A program made the translations under genes and the position numbers. Below are positions 1-5,087 of a stretch of 5,554 nucleotides of DNA, piece after piece. The notes below the pieces were generated by a model that saw only the letters and a program-made list of their open reading frames with translations, was not told the DNA's origin and made no database searches. Every line of letters begins with the position of its first letter. The stretch's first letter is position 1. The DNA is from an uncultured Synergistales bacterium (GTDB lineage: Bacteria > Synergistota > Synergistia > Synergistales > Aminobacteriaceae), in NCBI GenBank assembly GCA_905234205.1, contig CAJOGG010000218.1, positions 1 to 5,554 of the forward strand. The letters run 5' to 3'.

Positions 1-194
1 ACCCAGTTAGGCGAGATACCGAACAAGTAATTTGTAAGCACAGCTATTCCCGAAACGCCCAAGTCCGGAAATCTATAATGCAGCGTGAAATAATTGACCG
101 CAAACGCCTGCAATGAACTCGCAAATATCATAATCAATACTGCTTTCCATTCTTCTTTGATGATTAATTCAACGTGTGCCATAAATTTTTTCAT
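1..194 (-). CDS. YitT/DUF161-family membrane protein, N-terminal part (runs off left edge)
   Basis: This is a minus-strand reading frame that starts at the ATG at 194-192 and stays open for 64 codons to the window edge, so the stop lies outside. The visible protein begins MKKFMAHVELII, then has a charged stretch (KEEWK) and a hydrophobic segment at about residues 18-36, a likely first transmembrane helix. Next comes DLGVSGIAVLTNYLFGIS, which resembles the GGVSGIA...LFGI segment of YitT/DUF161 integral membrane proteins. The substrate of that family is not well established, so no function is given. An AAGGAG Shine-Dalgarno lies upstream (plus coordinates 208-213), with a rather long 13-base spacer. 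A nearer ATG directly behind it hits a stop after a few codons, so 194 is the best start. The gene is divergent from glmM. Family assignment rests on the N-terminal part only. Confidence 0.72.
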   Translation of the reverse strand, partial: MKKFMAHVELIIKEEWKAVLIMIFASSLQAFAVNYFTLHYRFPDLGVSGIAVLTNYLFGISPNW

Positions 195-225
195 AGCTAT
201 AATTCATCTCCTTCCGATTTAGTCA

Positions 226-234
226 ATATTAGCA
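226..234 (-). promoter_or_regulatory. candidate extended -10 promoter for the minus-strand membrane gene
   Basis: Read on the minus strand, this is TGCTAATAT, an extended -10 element (TGN plus a hexamer close to TATAAT). Transcription would start near 219, giving a leader of about 25 bases that contains the AAGGAG ribosome-binding site. No good -35 hexamer is present, which extended -10 promoters can tolerate. The element overlaps the proposed -35 of the opposite glmM promoter. Confidence 0.33.
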
Positions 235-255
235 CAGAGCAAAACAAGCTATAAT
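229..255 (+). promoter_or_regulatory. candidate sigma-70 promoter of glmM
   Basis: A perfect TATAAT -10 hexamer lies at 250-255. The best -35 candidate is TTAGCA at 229-234 (four of six matches to TTGACA) with a short 15-base spacer, so the -35 is weak. Transcription would start near 262. The leader would then be only about 10 bases before the ATG at 273, but about 25 bases before the TTG at 288, which favours the later start for glmM. It probably also drives the downstream plus-strand genes, since no terminator is visible after glmM. Confidence 0.5.
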
Positions 256-274
256 AGGCGCAAAATTTTCACAT

Positions 275-278
275 GGAG
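275..278 (+). promoter_or_regulatory. Shine-Dalgarno GGAG that points to a TTG start for glmM
   Basis: GGAG at 275-278 sits nine bases before TTG at 288-290. The upstream ATG at 273 has only a T/A-rich, purine-poor stretch before it and no recognisable ribosome-binding site. The Shine-Dalgarno itself overlaps that ATG. This supports translation from TTG288. Confidence 0.55.
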
Positions 279-287
279 CTGCAGAAA

Positions 288-1622
288 TTGAACGATAGAC
301 AACGAAAATATTTTGGTACTGACGGAGTACGAGACCTAGCCAACTCTGGAAACATGACCAGCGAATTTGCTTTGAAACTTGGCCGGGCTTTCATTAAATT
401 CAATCACGGTAAAAAGATCGTAATAGGCTGCGACACTCGATTAAGCGGACGAATGTTGGAGGGCGCATTATATTCTGGAATGAGTTCAGAGGGTGCCGAC
501 GTTTATTTAGCCGGAGTTATCCCAACCCCTGGAGTAAGTTACGCCATAAAAGCTTTGAACGCTGACGGAGGAGCCGTGATTAGTGCCTCACACAACCCCG
601 CAGAATACAACGGCATAAAATTTCTTGGCCCTGATGGCTGCAAACTTTCGGACGATGAAGAATTAGCGATTGAGGATTTATTAAACGACGACAACAATAA
701 CGCTTCCGGCAATGTAGGAAAAATTTACGACGCCCCTGAACTCGTTGAACAATACGCAAAACATATAGCCTCACTCTTAAATCCTGACGCAGTTGTGAAT
801 AATGTTGCCTTTGATTGTGCTTGCGGAGCTTCTGCCAAAAGTGTGCCCGTTCTGATTACCAACACTAACTTCCATAAAGCTAACACAGCGATAATTTCAC
901 AAGCCTACGACGGCCTCAATATCAACAAGGACTGCGGAGTCATGCACATGGAAAATCTTACAAGCTATGTGAAAGAGCATAATATGGCATTGGGATTTGC
1001 ATTTGATGGCGACGCTGATAGGGTATTAATCTCTGACAAACACGGAAGAATTATTGACGGCGATATTATTTTGTGGGTAATTGGTCGCTGGCTCGCGAAA
1101 CGTGGCACTCCTGGAAGCGATAAGGTAGTCATAACCGTGATGAGCAACATGGCATTAGAAACTCATTTAGCTAATGAGGGCATAAAGGCTTTGCGTTGTC
1201 CTGTTGGAGATAGATACGTGTTAGAGACAATGAGAGAGTCCGGGGCAGCTCTTGGCGGGGAACAATCGGGCCACATAATAGCGACGGAATTTACGAGCAC
1301 TGGCGACGGATTATGCACGGCTATGTTGTTCTTGAATGCCATTCACGATTTAGGCGAGGACACAGGGACTTTGATTGACCGTTTCGGACGTTATCCGCAG
1401 CGATTGACAAATTTAACTCTCAAAAAATCCCGCGACCTTGTCAACATGCAGGCGATAGAAGAAATTGTGAACGAGTACACCAGCAAAGTTATTAACGGGC
1501 GAATCTTCATCAGGACTTCCGGCACAGAACCATTATTGCGAATCTTAGTTGAAGCTCCGGAGAAAGCATTAGTTGAGGAATTATCGGACACGTTAGCGTT
1601 GAGGCTTGAAGAGTTTTGCTAA
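288..1622 (+). CDS. glmM: phosphoglucosamine mutase GlmM
   Basis: GlmM converts glucosamine-6-phosphate to glucosamine-1-phosphate in the cytoplasm, the step before UDP-GlcNAc for peptidoglycan and lipopolysaccharide. From TTG288 the protein has 444 residues, close to the usual length of about 445; the ATG at 273 would add five (449). Visible family motifs, in 444-residue numbering, are FGTDGVRD near residue 9, the phosphoserine loop ISASHNP at about 98-104 (catalytic Ser about 101), the metal loop DGDADR at 240-245, the sugar-binding GEQSGH at 324-329, and the phosphate-binding RTSGTEP at 409-415. All four alpha-D-phosphohexomutase domains are therefore present. Small oddities are Asp where most members have Gly after FGTDG(I/V)R, and Cys in GCDTRLSG where Arg is usual. 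The GlmM-type motifs favour it over phosphomannomutase. It is the first gene of the plus-strand cluster, with larB about 40 bases downstream. Confidence 0.95.
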   Translation: MNDRQRKYFGTDGVRDLANSGNMTSEFALKLGRAFIKFNHGKKIVIGCDTRLSGRMLEGALYSGMSSEGADVYLAGVIPTPGVSYAIKALNADGGAVISASHNPAEYNGIKFLGPDGCKLSDDEELAIEDLLNDDNNNASGNVGKIYDAPELVEQYAKHIASLLNPDAVVNNVAFDCACGASAKSVPVLITNTNFHKANTAIISQAYDGLNINKDCGVMHMENLTSYVKEHNMALGFAFDGDADRVLISDKHGRIIDGDIILWVIGRWLAKRGTPGSDKVVITVMSNMALETHLANEGIKALRCPVGDRYVLETMRESGAALGGEQSGHIIATEFTSTGDGLCTAMLFLNAIHDLGEDTGTLIDRFGRYPQRLTNLTLKKSRDLVNMQAIEEIVNEYTSKVINGRIFIRTSGTEPLLRILVEAPEKALVEELSDTLALRLEEFC

Positions 1623-1644
1623 GCATTGTGATATTATTTTCGTG

Positions 1645-1652
1645 AGAGGTGA
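1645..1652 (+). promoter_or_regulatory. Shine-Dalgarno AGAGGTGA that points to a TTG start for larB
   Basis: AGAGGTGA at 1645-1652 is followed by eight bases and then TTG at 1661. The alternative GTG at 1649 lies inside this ribosome-binding site and has none of its own at a workable distance. The TTG start gives a protein beginning MNDIRQILQEL, which fits the usual N-terminus of the family. Confidence 0.6.
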
Positions 1653-1660
1653 AATTTGTA

Positions 1661-2416
1661 TTGAACGACATAAGGCAAATACTTCAGGAACTTCACGAGA
1701 ATAAAATTACAGTTGATGACGCATACTTGAGATTACGAGAACAACCCTTTGAGGATATCGGCTATGCGAAAGTTGACTTGCACAGGAAAATTCGACAAGG
1801 TGCTTCAGAAGTCATATACGGGGCCGGAAAAACTCCCGAACAGATCGCAGGAATAATAAACGTAATGCGCTCTCACCACCAGAACACTATTTTAATCACC
1901 CGGCTTTCACAAGAATCTGCTGACAAATTAAAATCTCTAGGCTGCGAAATAGATTATCATTCAGACGCAAGAATAGGCATAAGCGGAAAAATCCCTGAAC
2001 CTAAGTCACAAAAATTTATAGTGATAGCTACTGGCGGCACGAGTGATATACCTGTTGCTGAAGAAGCGGCACTCACTGCTGAAGTATTGGGCAATCGTGT
2101 AAAACGTCTCTATGATGTTGGCGTCGCAGGTTTGCACCGAGTCTTATCACACATAGACGAAATTATGAGCGCAAATGTAATTATCGCGGTGGCAGGAATG
2201 GAAGGGGCATTAGCGAGCGTGTTAGGAGGCTTGGCCGATTGTCCTGTTATAGCTGTCCCCACGAGCGTAGGCTACGGAGCGTCATTCGGGGGCGTAAGTG
2301 CATTGCTTGCCATGTTAAATTCTTGCGCGTCTGGTGTGAGCGTCGTTAATATAGATAACGGATTCGGAGCTGGCTACTTGGCCGGAATGATTAATCAAAG
2401 GTGTGAGAATAAATAA
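1661..2416 (+). CDS. larB: LarB, pyridinium-3,5-biscarboxylic acid mononucleotide synthase
   Basis: LarB carboxylates and hydrolyses nicotinic acid adenine dinucleotide to pyridinium-3,5-biscarboxylate mononucleotide. This is the first step toward the nickel-pincer nucleotide cofactor of lactate racemase and related LarA enzymes. The TTG1661 start gives 251 residues, about the family length; GTG1649 would give 255. The N-terminal half carries the EVIYGAGKTPEQI motif. The C-terminal half is an AIR-carboxylase (PurE)-like domain with TGGTSDIPVAEEA, AVAGMEGALASVLGGLADC, PVIAVPTSVGYGASFGG and MLNSCASGV. The Cys of NSC falls at residue 222, matching the position of the catalytic Cys (221) of the Lactobacillus plantarum enzyme as I recall it. 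PurE itself is shorter and lacks the N-terminal part. LarC and LarE, needed to finish the cofactor, are not in the window. The stop TAA directly abuts the mreB ATG, indicating co-transcription. Confidence 0.92.
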   Translation: MNDIRQILQELHENKITVDDAYLRLREQPFEDIGYAKVDLHRKIRQGASEVIYGAGKTPEQIAGIINVMRSHHQNTILITRLSQESADKLKSLGCEIDYHSDARIGISGKIPEPKSQKFIVIATGGTSDIPVAEEAALTAEVLGNRVKRLYDVGVAGLHRVLSHIDEIMSANVIIAVAGMEGALASVLGGLADCPVIAVPTSVGYGASFGGVSALLAMLNSCASGVSVVNIDNGFGAGYLAGMINQRCENK

Positions 2417-2947
2417 ATGTTCGGAACAGATATAGGAATAGATTTAGGAACTGCTACGGTATTGATTTACGAGAAACATCACGGAGTAGTCTTGCGTGAA
2501 CCCTCAGTCGTGGCAGTCGATCAAGATACAGGAGATATTTTAGCGGTAGGTTATGACGCAAAAAGCATGGTCGGAAGGACTCCAGGCAGCATAACTTCAG
2601 TAAGACCTTTACGCGATGGAGTCATAGCTAACTACGAAATGACCGAGGCAATGTTACAGCACTTCATGAGACGAGTAACAAAGGGCTCACAAAAATTTTT
2701 CCGCAATAGAGCAATGATCTGCGTACCTTCAGGAGCTACTGACGTTGAAAGGCGTGCAGTGTTGGAAGCGGCGTTGGAGGTTGGGGCGCGTGAGGCTTAT
2801 TTGATTGAGGAACCTATGGCGGCAGCAATCGGGGCTAATCTCAAAGTTGAAGAGGCTCGCGGGAAAATGATCGTTGATATTGGAGGCGGCACTACGGATA
2901 TAGCGCGGAGTCGTAGTGTCAAAATCATTGAGGCTTGGCGGCGATAA
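2417..2947 (+). CDS. mreB: MreB/Mbl N-terminal fragment
   Basis: This is the first open frame of the broken mreB, 176 codons from ATG2417. Residues 1-163 are genuine MreB/Mbl: the phosphate-1 loop DIGIDLGTA (5-13), REPSVVAVD (27-35), GRTPGSI (53-59), [12 protein letters not shown] (63-74), [12 protein letters not shown] (103-114), [10 protein letters not shown] (131-140) and the phosphate-2 loop DIGGGTT (154-160). The last 13 residues ([13 protein letters not shown]) are out-of-frame readthrough ending at TAA 2945-2947, with no family resemblance. The fragment lacks the rest of subdomain IIA, all of IIB and the adenosine motif, so it could not form a complete nucleotide pocket alone. A weak GTGAG-type ribosome-binding site precedes the ATG at the end of larB, and translation is probably coupled to larB. 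Confidence 0.7.
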   Translation: MFGTDIGIDLGTATVLIYEKHHGVVLREPSVVAVDQDTGDILAVGYDAKSMVGRTPGSITSVRPLRDGVIANYEMTEAMLQHFMRRVTKGSQKFFRNRAMICVPSGATDVERRAVLEAALEVGAREAYLIEEPMAAAIGANLKVEEARGKMIVDIGGGTTDIARSRSVKIIEAWRR

Positions 2948-3449
2948 ATTCGACGAGGGAATCATGCGTTATTTACGTCGTCAATATAATCTTGCAATAG
3001 GTGACCAGACAGCAGAGAACTTGAAGATCATGATCGGAACTTGTACCCCCATGGAAGAAGACCAGCGAATGATCGTGAAGGGGCGTGATTTAGTTCAAGG
3101 GTTGCCGCGTCAAATTGAAGTTACTAGTTCAGCTGTGAATATGGCAATAGGCGAAATGATTCAAACTTTGGTTGACGGTATAAGAAACGTTTTAGAGTCA
3201 ACACCTCCAGAATTATCAGCCGATATTATCGACAGAGGAATAGTCTTGACTGGTGGGGGAGCTTTACTGCGTGGACTACCTGAACTCGTGGCGCAACAGA
3301 CCGGAATAAATTGCTTTACAGCCGAAAATCCCATGGAGAGCGTGGCACTTGGAACAGGTAAAGCCTTGGCCGAAATTGATAACTTACGAAACACAGGCCG
3401 AAGCAGTATGCTAATAAATCTCAAACGCTCAAGCCGAAAACATTACTAG
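2916..3449 (+). CDS. mreB: MreB/Mbl C-terminal fragment
   Basis: This is the second open frame of the broken mreB, 177 codons if counted from GTG2916. The frame is open only from 2904, because TAG lies at 2901-2903. It carries the C-terminal half of MreB/Mbl: [20 protein letters not shown] (residues 7-26), [11 protein letters not shown], a [16 protein letters not shown] region (57-71) and the adenosine motif [14 protein letters not shown] (108-121), then [14 protein letters not shown] (138-151). GGAG at 2907-2910, five bases before GTG2916, is a marginal Shine-Dalgarno, so separate translation is conceivable but unproven. The frame overlaps the N-terminal fragment by 32 bases. Its last bases contain a candidate sigma-28 promoter. 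On its own the fragment lacks both phosphate loops and should not bind nucleotide. Confidence 0.65.
   Translation: MSKSLRLGGDKFDEGIMRYLRRQYNLAIGDQTAENLKIMIGTCTPMEEDQRMIVKGRDLVQGLPRQIEVTSSAVNMAIGEMIQTLVDGIRNVLESTPPELSADIIDRGIVLTGGGALLRGLPELVAQQTGINCFTAENPMESVALGTGKALAEIDNLRNTGRSSMLINLKRSSRKHY
3415..3440 (+). promoter_or_regulatory. candidate sigma-28 (FliA/SigD-type) promoter before flgF
   Basis: TAAA at 3415-3418 is followed by 15 bases and then CCGAAAA at 3434-3440. The consensus of the flagellar sigma factor is TAAA-N14-16-CCGATAT (Bacillus SigD), or TAAA-N15-GCCGATAA (E. coli FliA). The match is 4/4 at -35 and 5/7 at -10 to the SigD form, with a G preceding the CCGA. Transcription would start near 3447, giving a leader of about 27 bases that contains the flgF ribosome-binding site. 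It lies inside the mreB 3' end, where codon constraints could produce a chance match. Confidence 0.38.
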
Positions 3450-3474
3450 AATATAAGAGGGGGTGAATGAATAA

Positions 3475-4281
3475 ATGAACAGAGGAATATACGAAGCAGC
3501 CGCGGGAATGATTGTACAGGAGACTAATCTTGATGTGGTTGCTAACAACTTGGCCAACGTCGATACAACAGGTTATAAACGTCGTGTGAGTGCAAACGCT
3601 GATTTCTCTGCTTTAATGGATGGGATCGAGAAAGTTTCAGAAGATGCAGAGACGAAAATAACTACAGTACTTCCTGCCGATATGCCTTTCAAGGGACGAA
3701 AGATTATAGGCTCGTTTGCTCTTGCTACAGTTTTCAGCGAGGACGTTATGGACACAAGCCCCGGTGTTGTCAAGACCACAGAAAGCCCGCTTGATATGGC
3801 GATAGATGGTCCGGGGTTCTTCTCTGTTGCTGATGGCGAAGGCAATACTTTTTATACCCGCGAAGGAAATTTTGTGCTCGATAACAACGGTAATATCGTA
3901 ACCCCTAACGGAATGAGCTTACAAGGCGAGGGCGGAAATTTATCGGTCGGAAATGCTACCCACGTTGAAGTTAATAGAACTGGCCAAATAATTGCAGATG
4001 GTGAAGCAGTTGGAAGAGTCAGCGTGTTCAATTTCGAGAACCCCACATATTTACGTCATGAGGCGAGAAATTTATTGACCCCTACAGAACAATCCGGAGA
4101 GCCTGAAGCAGTTGCTAACGTCAGAATCTGGTCGGGAGCTTTGGAAATGTCAAACGTGAGCGTCGTTGAAGAAATGGTCAGAATGATCGAAGCTCAAAGA
4201 GTCTACGAGGGAGCAAGCAAAGCACTAATGACTCACGATGAACAAACAAGTAAATTGATTACGTCATTCAGTAGAGGATAA
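3475..4281 (+). CDS. flgF: flagellar basal-body rod protein FlgF (FlhO-like)
   Basis: FlgF is a proximal-rod subunit of the flagellar basal body, exported by the flagellar type III apparatus, so no cleavable signal peptide is expected and none is seen. The 268-residue protein has the N-terminal rod/hook signature NLDVVANNLANVDTTGYKRR (18-37). A central D1-type region follows with ESPLDMAIDGPGFFSV (103-118), FYTREGNFVLD and TPNGMSLQG. The C-terminal helix is typical of the family (ALEMSNVSVVEEMVRMIEAQ, 222-241), and both termini would form the coiled-coil core of the rod. ATG3475 is chosen because a strong AGAGGGGGTGA ribosome-binding site (3456-3466) lies eight bases upstream. It starts 25 bases after mreB and its stop overlaps the flgG ribosome-binding site. 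The call of FlgF over FlgG rests on gene order and on the better FlgG match of the next gene. Confidence 0.88.
   Translation: MNRGIYEAAAGMIVQETNLDVVANNLANVDTTGYKRRVSANADFSALMDGIEKVSEDAETKITTVLPADMPFKGRKIIGSFALATVFSEDVMDTSPGVVKTTESPLDMAIDGPGFFSVADGEGNTFYTREGNFVLDNNGNIVTPNGMSLQGEGGNLSVGNATHVEVNRTGQIIADGEAVGRVSVFNFENPTYLRHEARNLLTPTEQSGEPEAVANVRIWSGALEMSNVSVVEEMVRMIEAQRVYEGASKALMTHDEQTSKLITSFSRG
4144..4189 (+). repeat. 46-base segment repeated in flgG (copy 1)
   Basis: This stretch in the flgF 3' end matches 4956-5001 in flgG at 41 of 46 positions by eye, differing only in two clusters (AGC/CAG and AGA/GAA). It encodes the conserved EMSNVxVVEEMVxMI core of the C-terminal rod helix. The shared family motif explains the protein similarity. 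The near-identical codon choice is higher than elsewhere between the two genes. Confidence 0.6.
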
Positions 4282-4295
4282 GGAGGAGATAAAAA

Positions 4296-5087
4296 ATGTT
4301 GCGTTCATTATGGACAAGCGCGTCAGGAATGATTGCACAACAAACGCATTTGGACGTCGTAACACACAACTTAGCAAACGTTAATACACAGGGCTATAAA
4401 AAACGTAGAGCGGACTTTGAGGACTTAATGTATCAGATTTACAGAGAGCCTGGCGCACCTATTGAGCCAGATTCACTCGTGCCTACAGGTGTACAGGTCG
4501 GACTAGGGACAAGAGTCACAGCTACTCCAAGCTTTATGGTACAGGGAAATTTCCAGATAACTGATGGCCCGCTCGATTGGGTAATTATTGACGATAACGG
4601 CTTCTTTCAAGTTAATCTTGGCAACGGTCAAATAGGCTATACACGTGGAGGCTCTTGGCAAATTGACGACCAGGGACAAATAGTAAACGAGGACGGCTAT
4701 TTGTTAGAACCTGCTATTACGATTCCTGAAGACGCCCAAGAAATTCAGTTATCCCCAACCGGAGTTGTCAGCGTTCGTATTGCTGGTGAGACTGCTTTAC
4801 AGGAGTTAGGACAAATCGAATTAGCACGCTTCATAAACCCAACAGGACTTAGAGCTATCGGCGATAGGTTATTTGTAGAGACAGACGCAAGCGGCCAGCC
4901 AATAGTTGCAGCCCCTGGTGAGGACGGAATGCCACAAGTACGTCAGAACGTTATCGAAATGTCAAACGTGCAGGTCGTTGAAGAAATGGTCGAAATGATC
5001 GTCGCACAACGCGCTTATGAAGCTAACTCTAAAGGTATTCAGACGGCTGATGACTTACTACGAATAGCCAACGGGTTGAAACGTTAA
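4296..5087 (+). CDS. flgG: flagellar distal-rod protein FlgG (FlhP-like)
   Basis: FlgG builds the distal rod that passes through the P and L rings toward the hook. The 263-residue protein opens MLRSLWTSASGMIAQQTHLD and carries the family signature HNLANVNTQGYKKRRADFEDLMYQ at 24-47. Here His24 replaces the usual first Asn of NNLANV. GVQVGLGTRV (65-74), QGNFQITDGPLD (83-94), NGFFQV (101-106) and GYTRGGSW (114-121) follow. The C-terminus is EMSNVQVVEEMVEMIVAQRAYEANSKGIQTADDLLRIANGL (221-261). Length is near the usual 260. One extra residue appears in GPLDWVIIDDNGFF, where the family has PLDxAIxGDGFF. ATG4296 has a near-perfect ribosome-binding site, AAGGAGG at 4280-4286, nine bases upstream. This is the strongest in the window and fits a protein made in many copies. 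The stop TAA overlaps the flgA ATG by one base. Confidence 0.94.
   Translation: MLRSLWTSASGMIAQQTHLDVVTHNLANVNTQGYKKRRADFEDLMYQIYREPGAPIEPDSLVPTGVQVGLGTRVTATPSFMVQGNFQITDGPLDWVIIDDNGFFQVNLGNGQIGYTRGGSWQIDDQGQIVNEDGYLLEPAITIPEDAQEIQLSPTGVVSVRIAGETALQELGQIELARFINPTGLRAIGDRLFVETDASGQPIVAAPGEDGMPQVRQNVIEMSNVQVVEEMVEMIVAQRAYEANSKGIQTADDLLRIANGLKR
4956..5001 (+). repeat. 46-base segment repeated in flgF (copy 2)
   Basis: This is the flgG counterpart of 4144-4189, with 41 of 46 bases the same by eye. It lies in the C-terminal helix region of FlgG. The copies are direct, about 812 bases apart and in the same codon phase, so recombination between them would fuse flgF to flgG in frame. Confidence 0.6.

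Larger units (their letters stand above)
2417..3449 (+). pseudogene. mreB: MreB/Mbl cell-shape actin gene broken by a frameshifting deletion
   Basis: MreB and Mbl are bacterial actins that form membrane-bound filaments guiding elongation-phase wall synthesis. The two halves of one such protein are encoded in different frames that meet at about 2905-2907. Frame 1 reads [10 protein letters not shown] up to the GCG codon at 2903-2905. The homologous continuation [18 protein letters not shown] resumes at GGA 2907-2909, one base out of frame. Family members have a strand of the type VISLG between these two points, so about 14 bases seem lost. Restoring them would give about 348 residues, a normal length, and the rest looks intact. 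Wording such as [17 protein letters not shown] and the position before flgF/flgG resemble Bacillus Mbl. It may be a true lesion, a strain mutation or an assembly error, and the sequence alone cannot tell. The first frame follows larB with no gap. Confidence 0.82.

Noticed and set aside
580..774. Minus-strand open frame of 64 codons inside glmM, and similar minus-strand frames at 965-1150 and 1391-1591
   Set aside because: They lie opposite a well-conserved glmM, show no family motifs or convincing ribosome-binding sites, and are explained as shadows.
1606..1637. Possible promoter before larB (TTGAAG at 1606-1611 with an AT-rich -10 near 1630-1637)
   Set aside because: Hexamers match poorly or the spacing is wrong for the better -10 (20 bases), and it lies in and just after the glmM 3' end with no independent support.
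1623..1660. Terminator or attenuator in the gaps after glmM, larB, mreB and flgF
   Set aside because: The gaps are 0 to about 40 bases and contain no GC-rich hairpin followed by a T run.
2903..2918. Programmed frameshift or a functional split MreB
   Set aside because: No slippery heptamer or following hairpin was seen, and a shift would still leave out the conserved VISLG-like strand. Separate fragments would each lack part of the nucleotide site.
2729..2965. Minus-strand frames opposite mreB (2729-2965, 3161-3424) and opposite flgF (3573-3845, 3852-4046)
   Set aside because: They are antisense to clearly conserved coding sequence and have compositionally odd translations (rich in Ser, Pro, Ile) with no recognisable domain.
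3340..3365. Possible sigma-54 promoter (TGGCAC) upstream of flgF
   Set aside because: The GG-N10-GC spacing fails: the dinucleotide at the -12 position is not GC.
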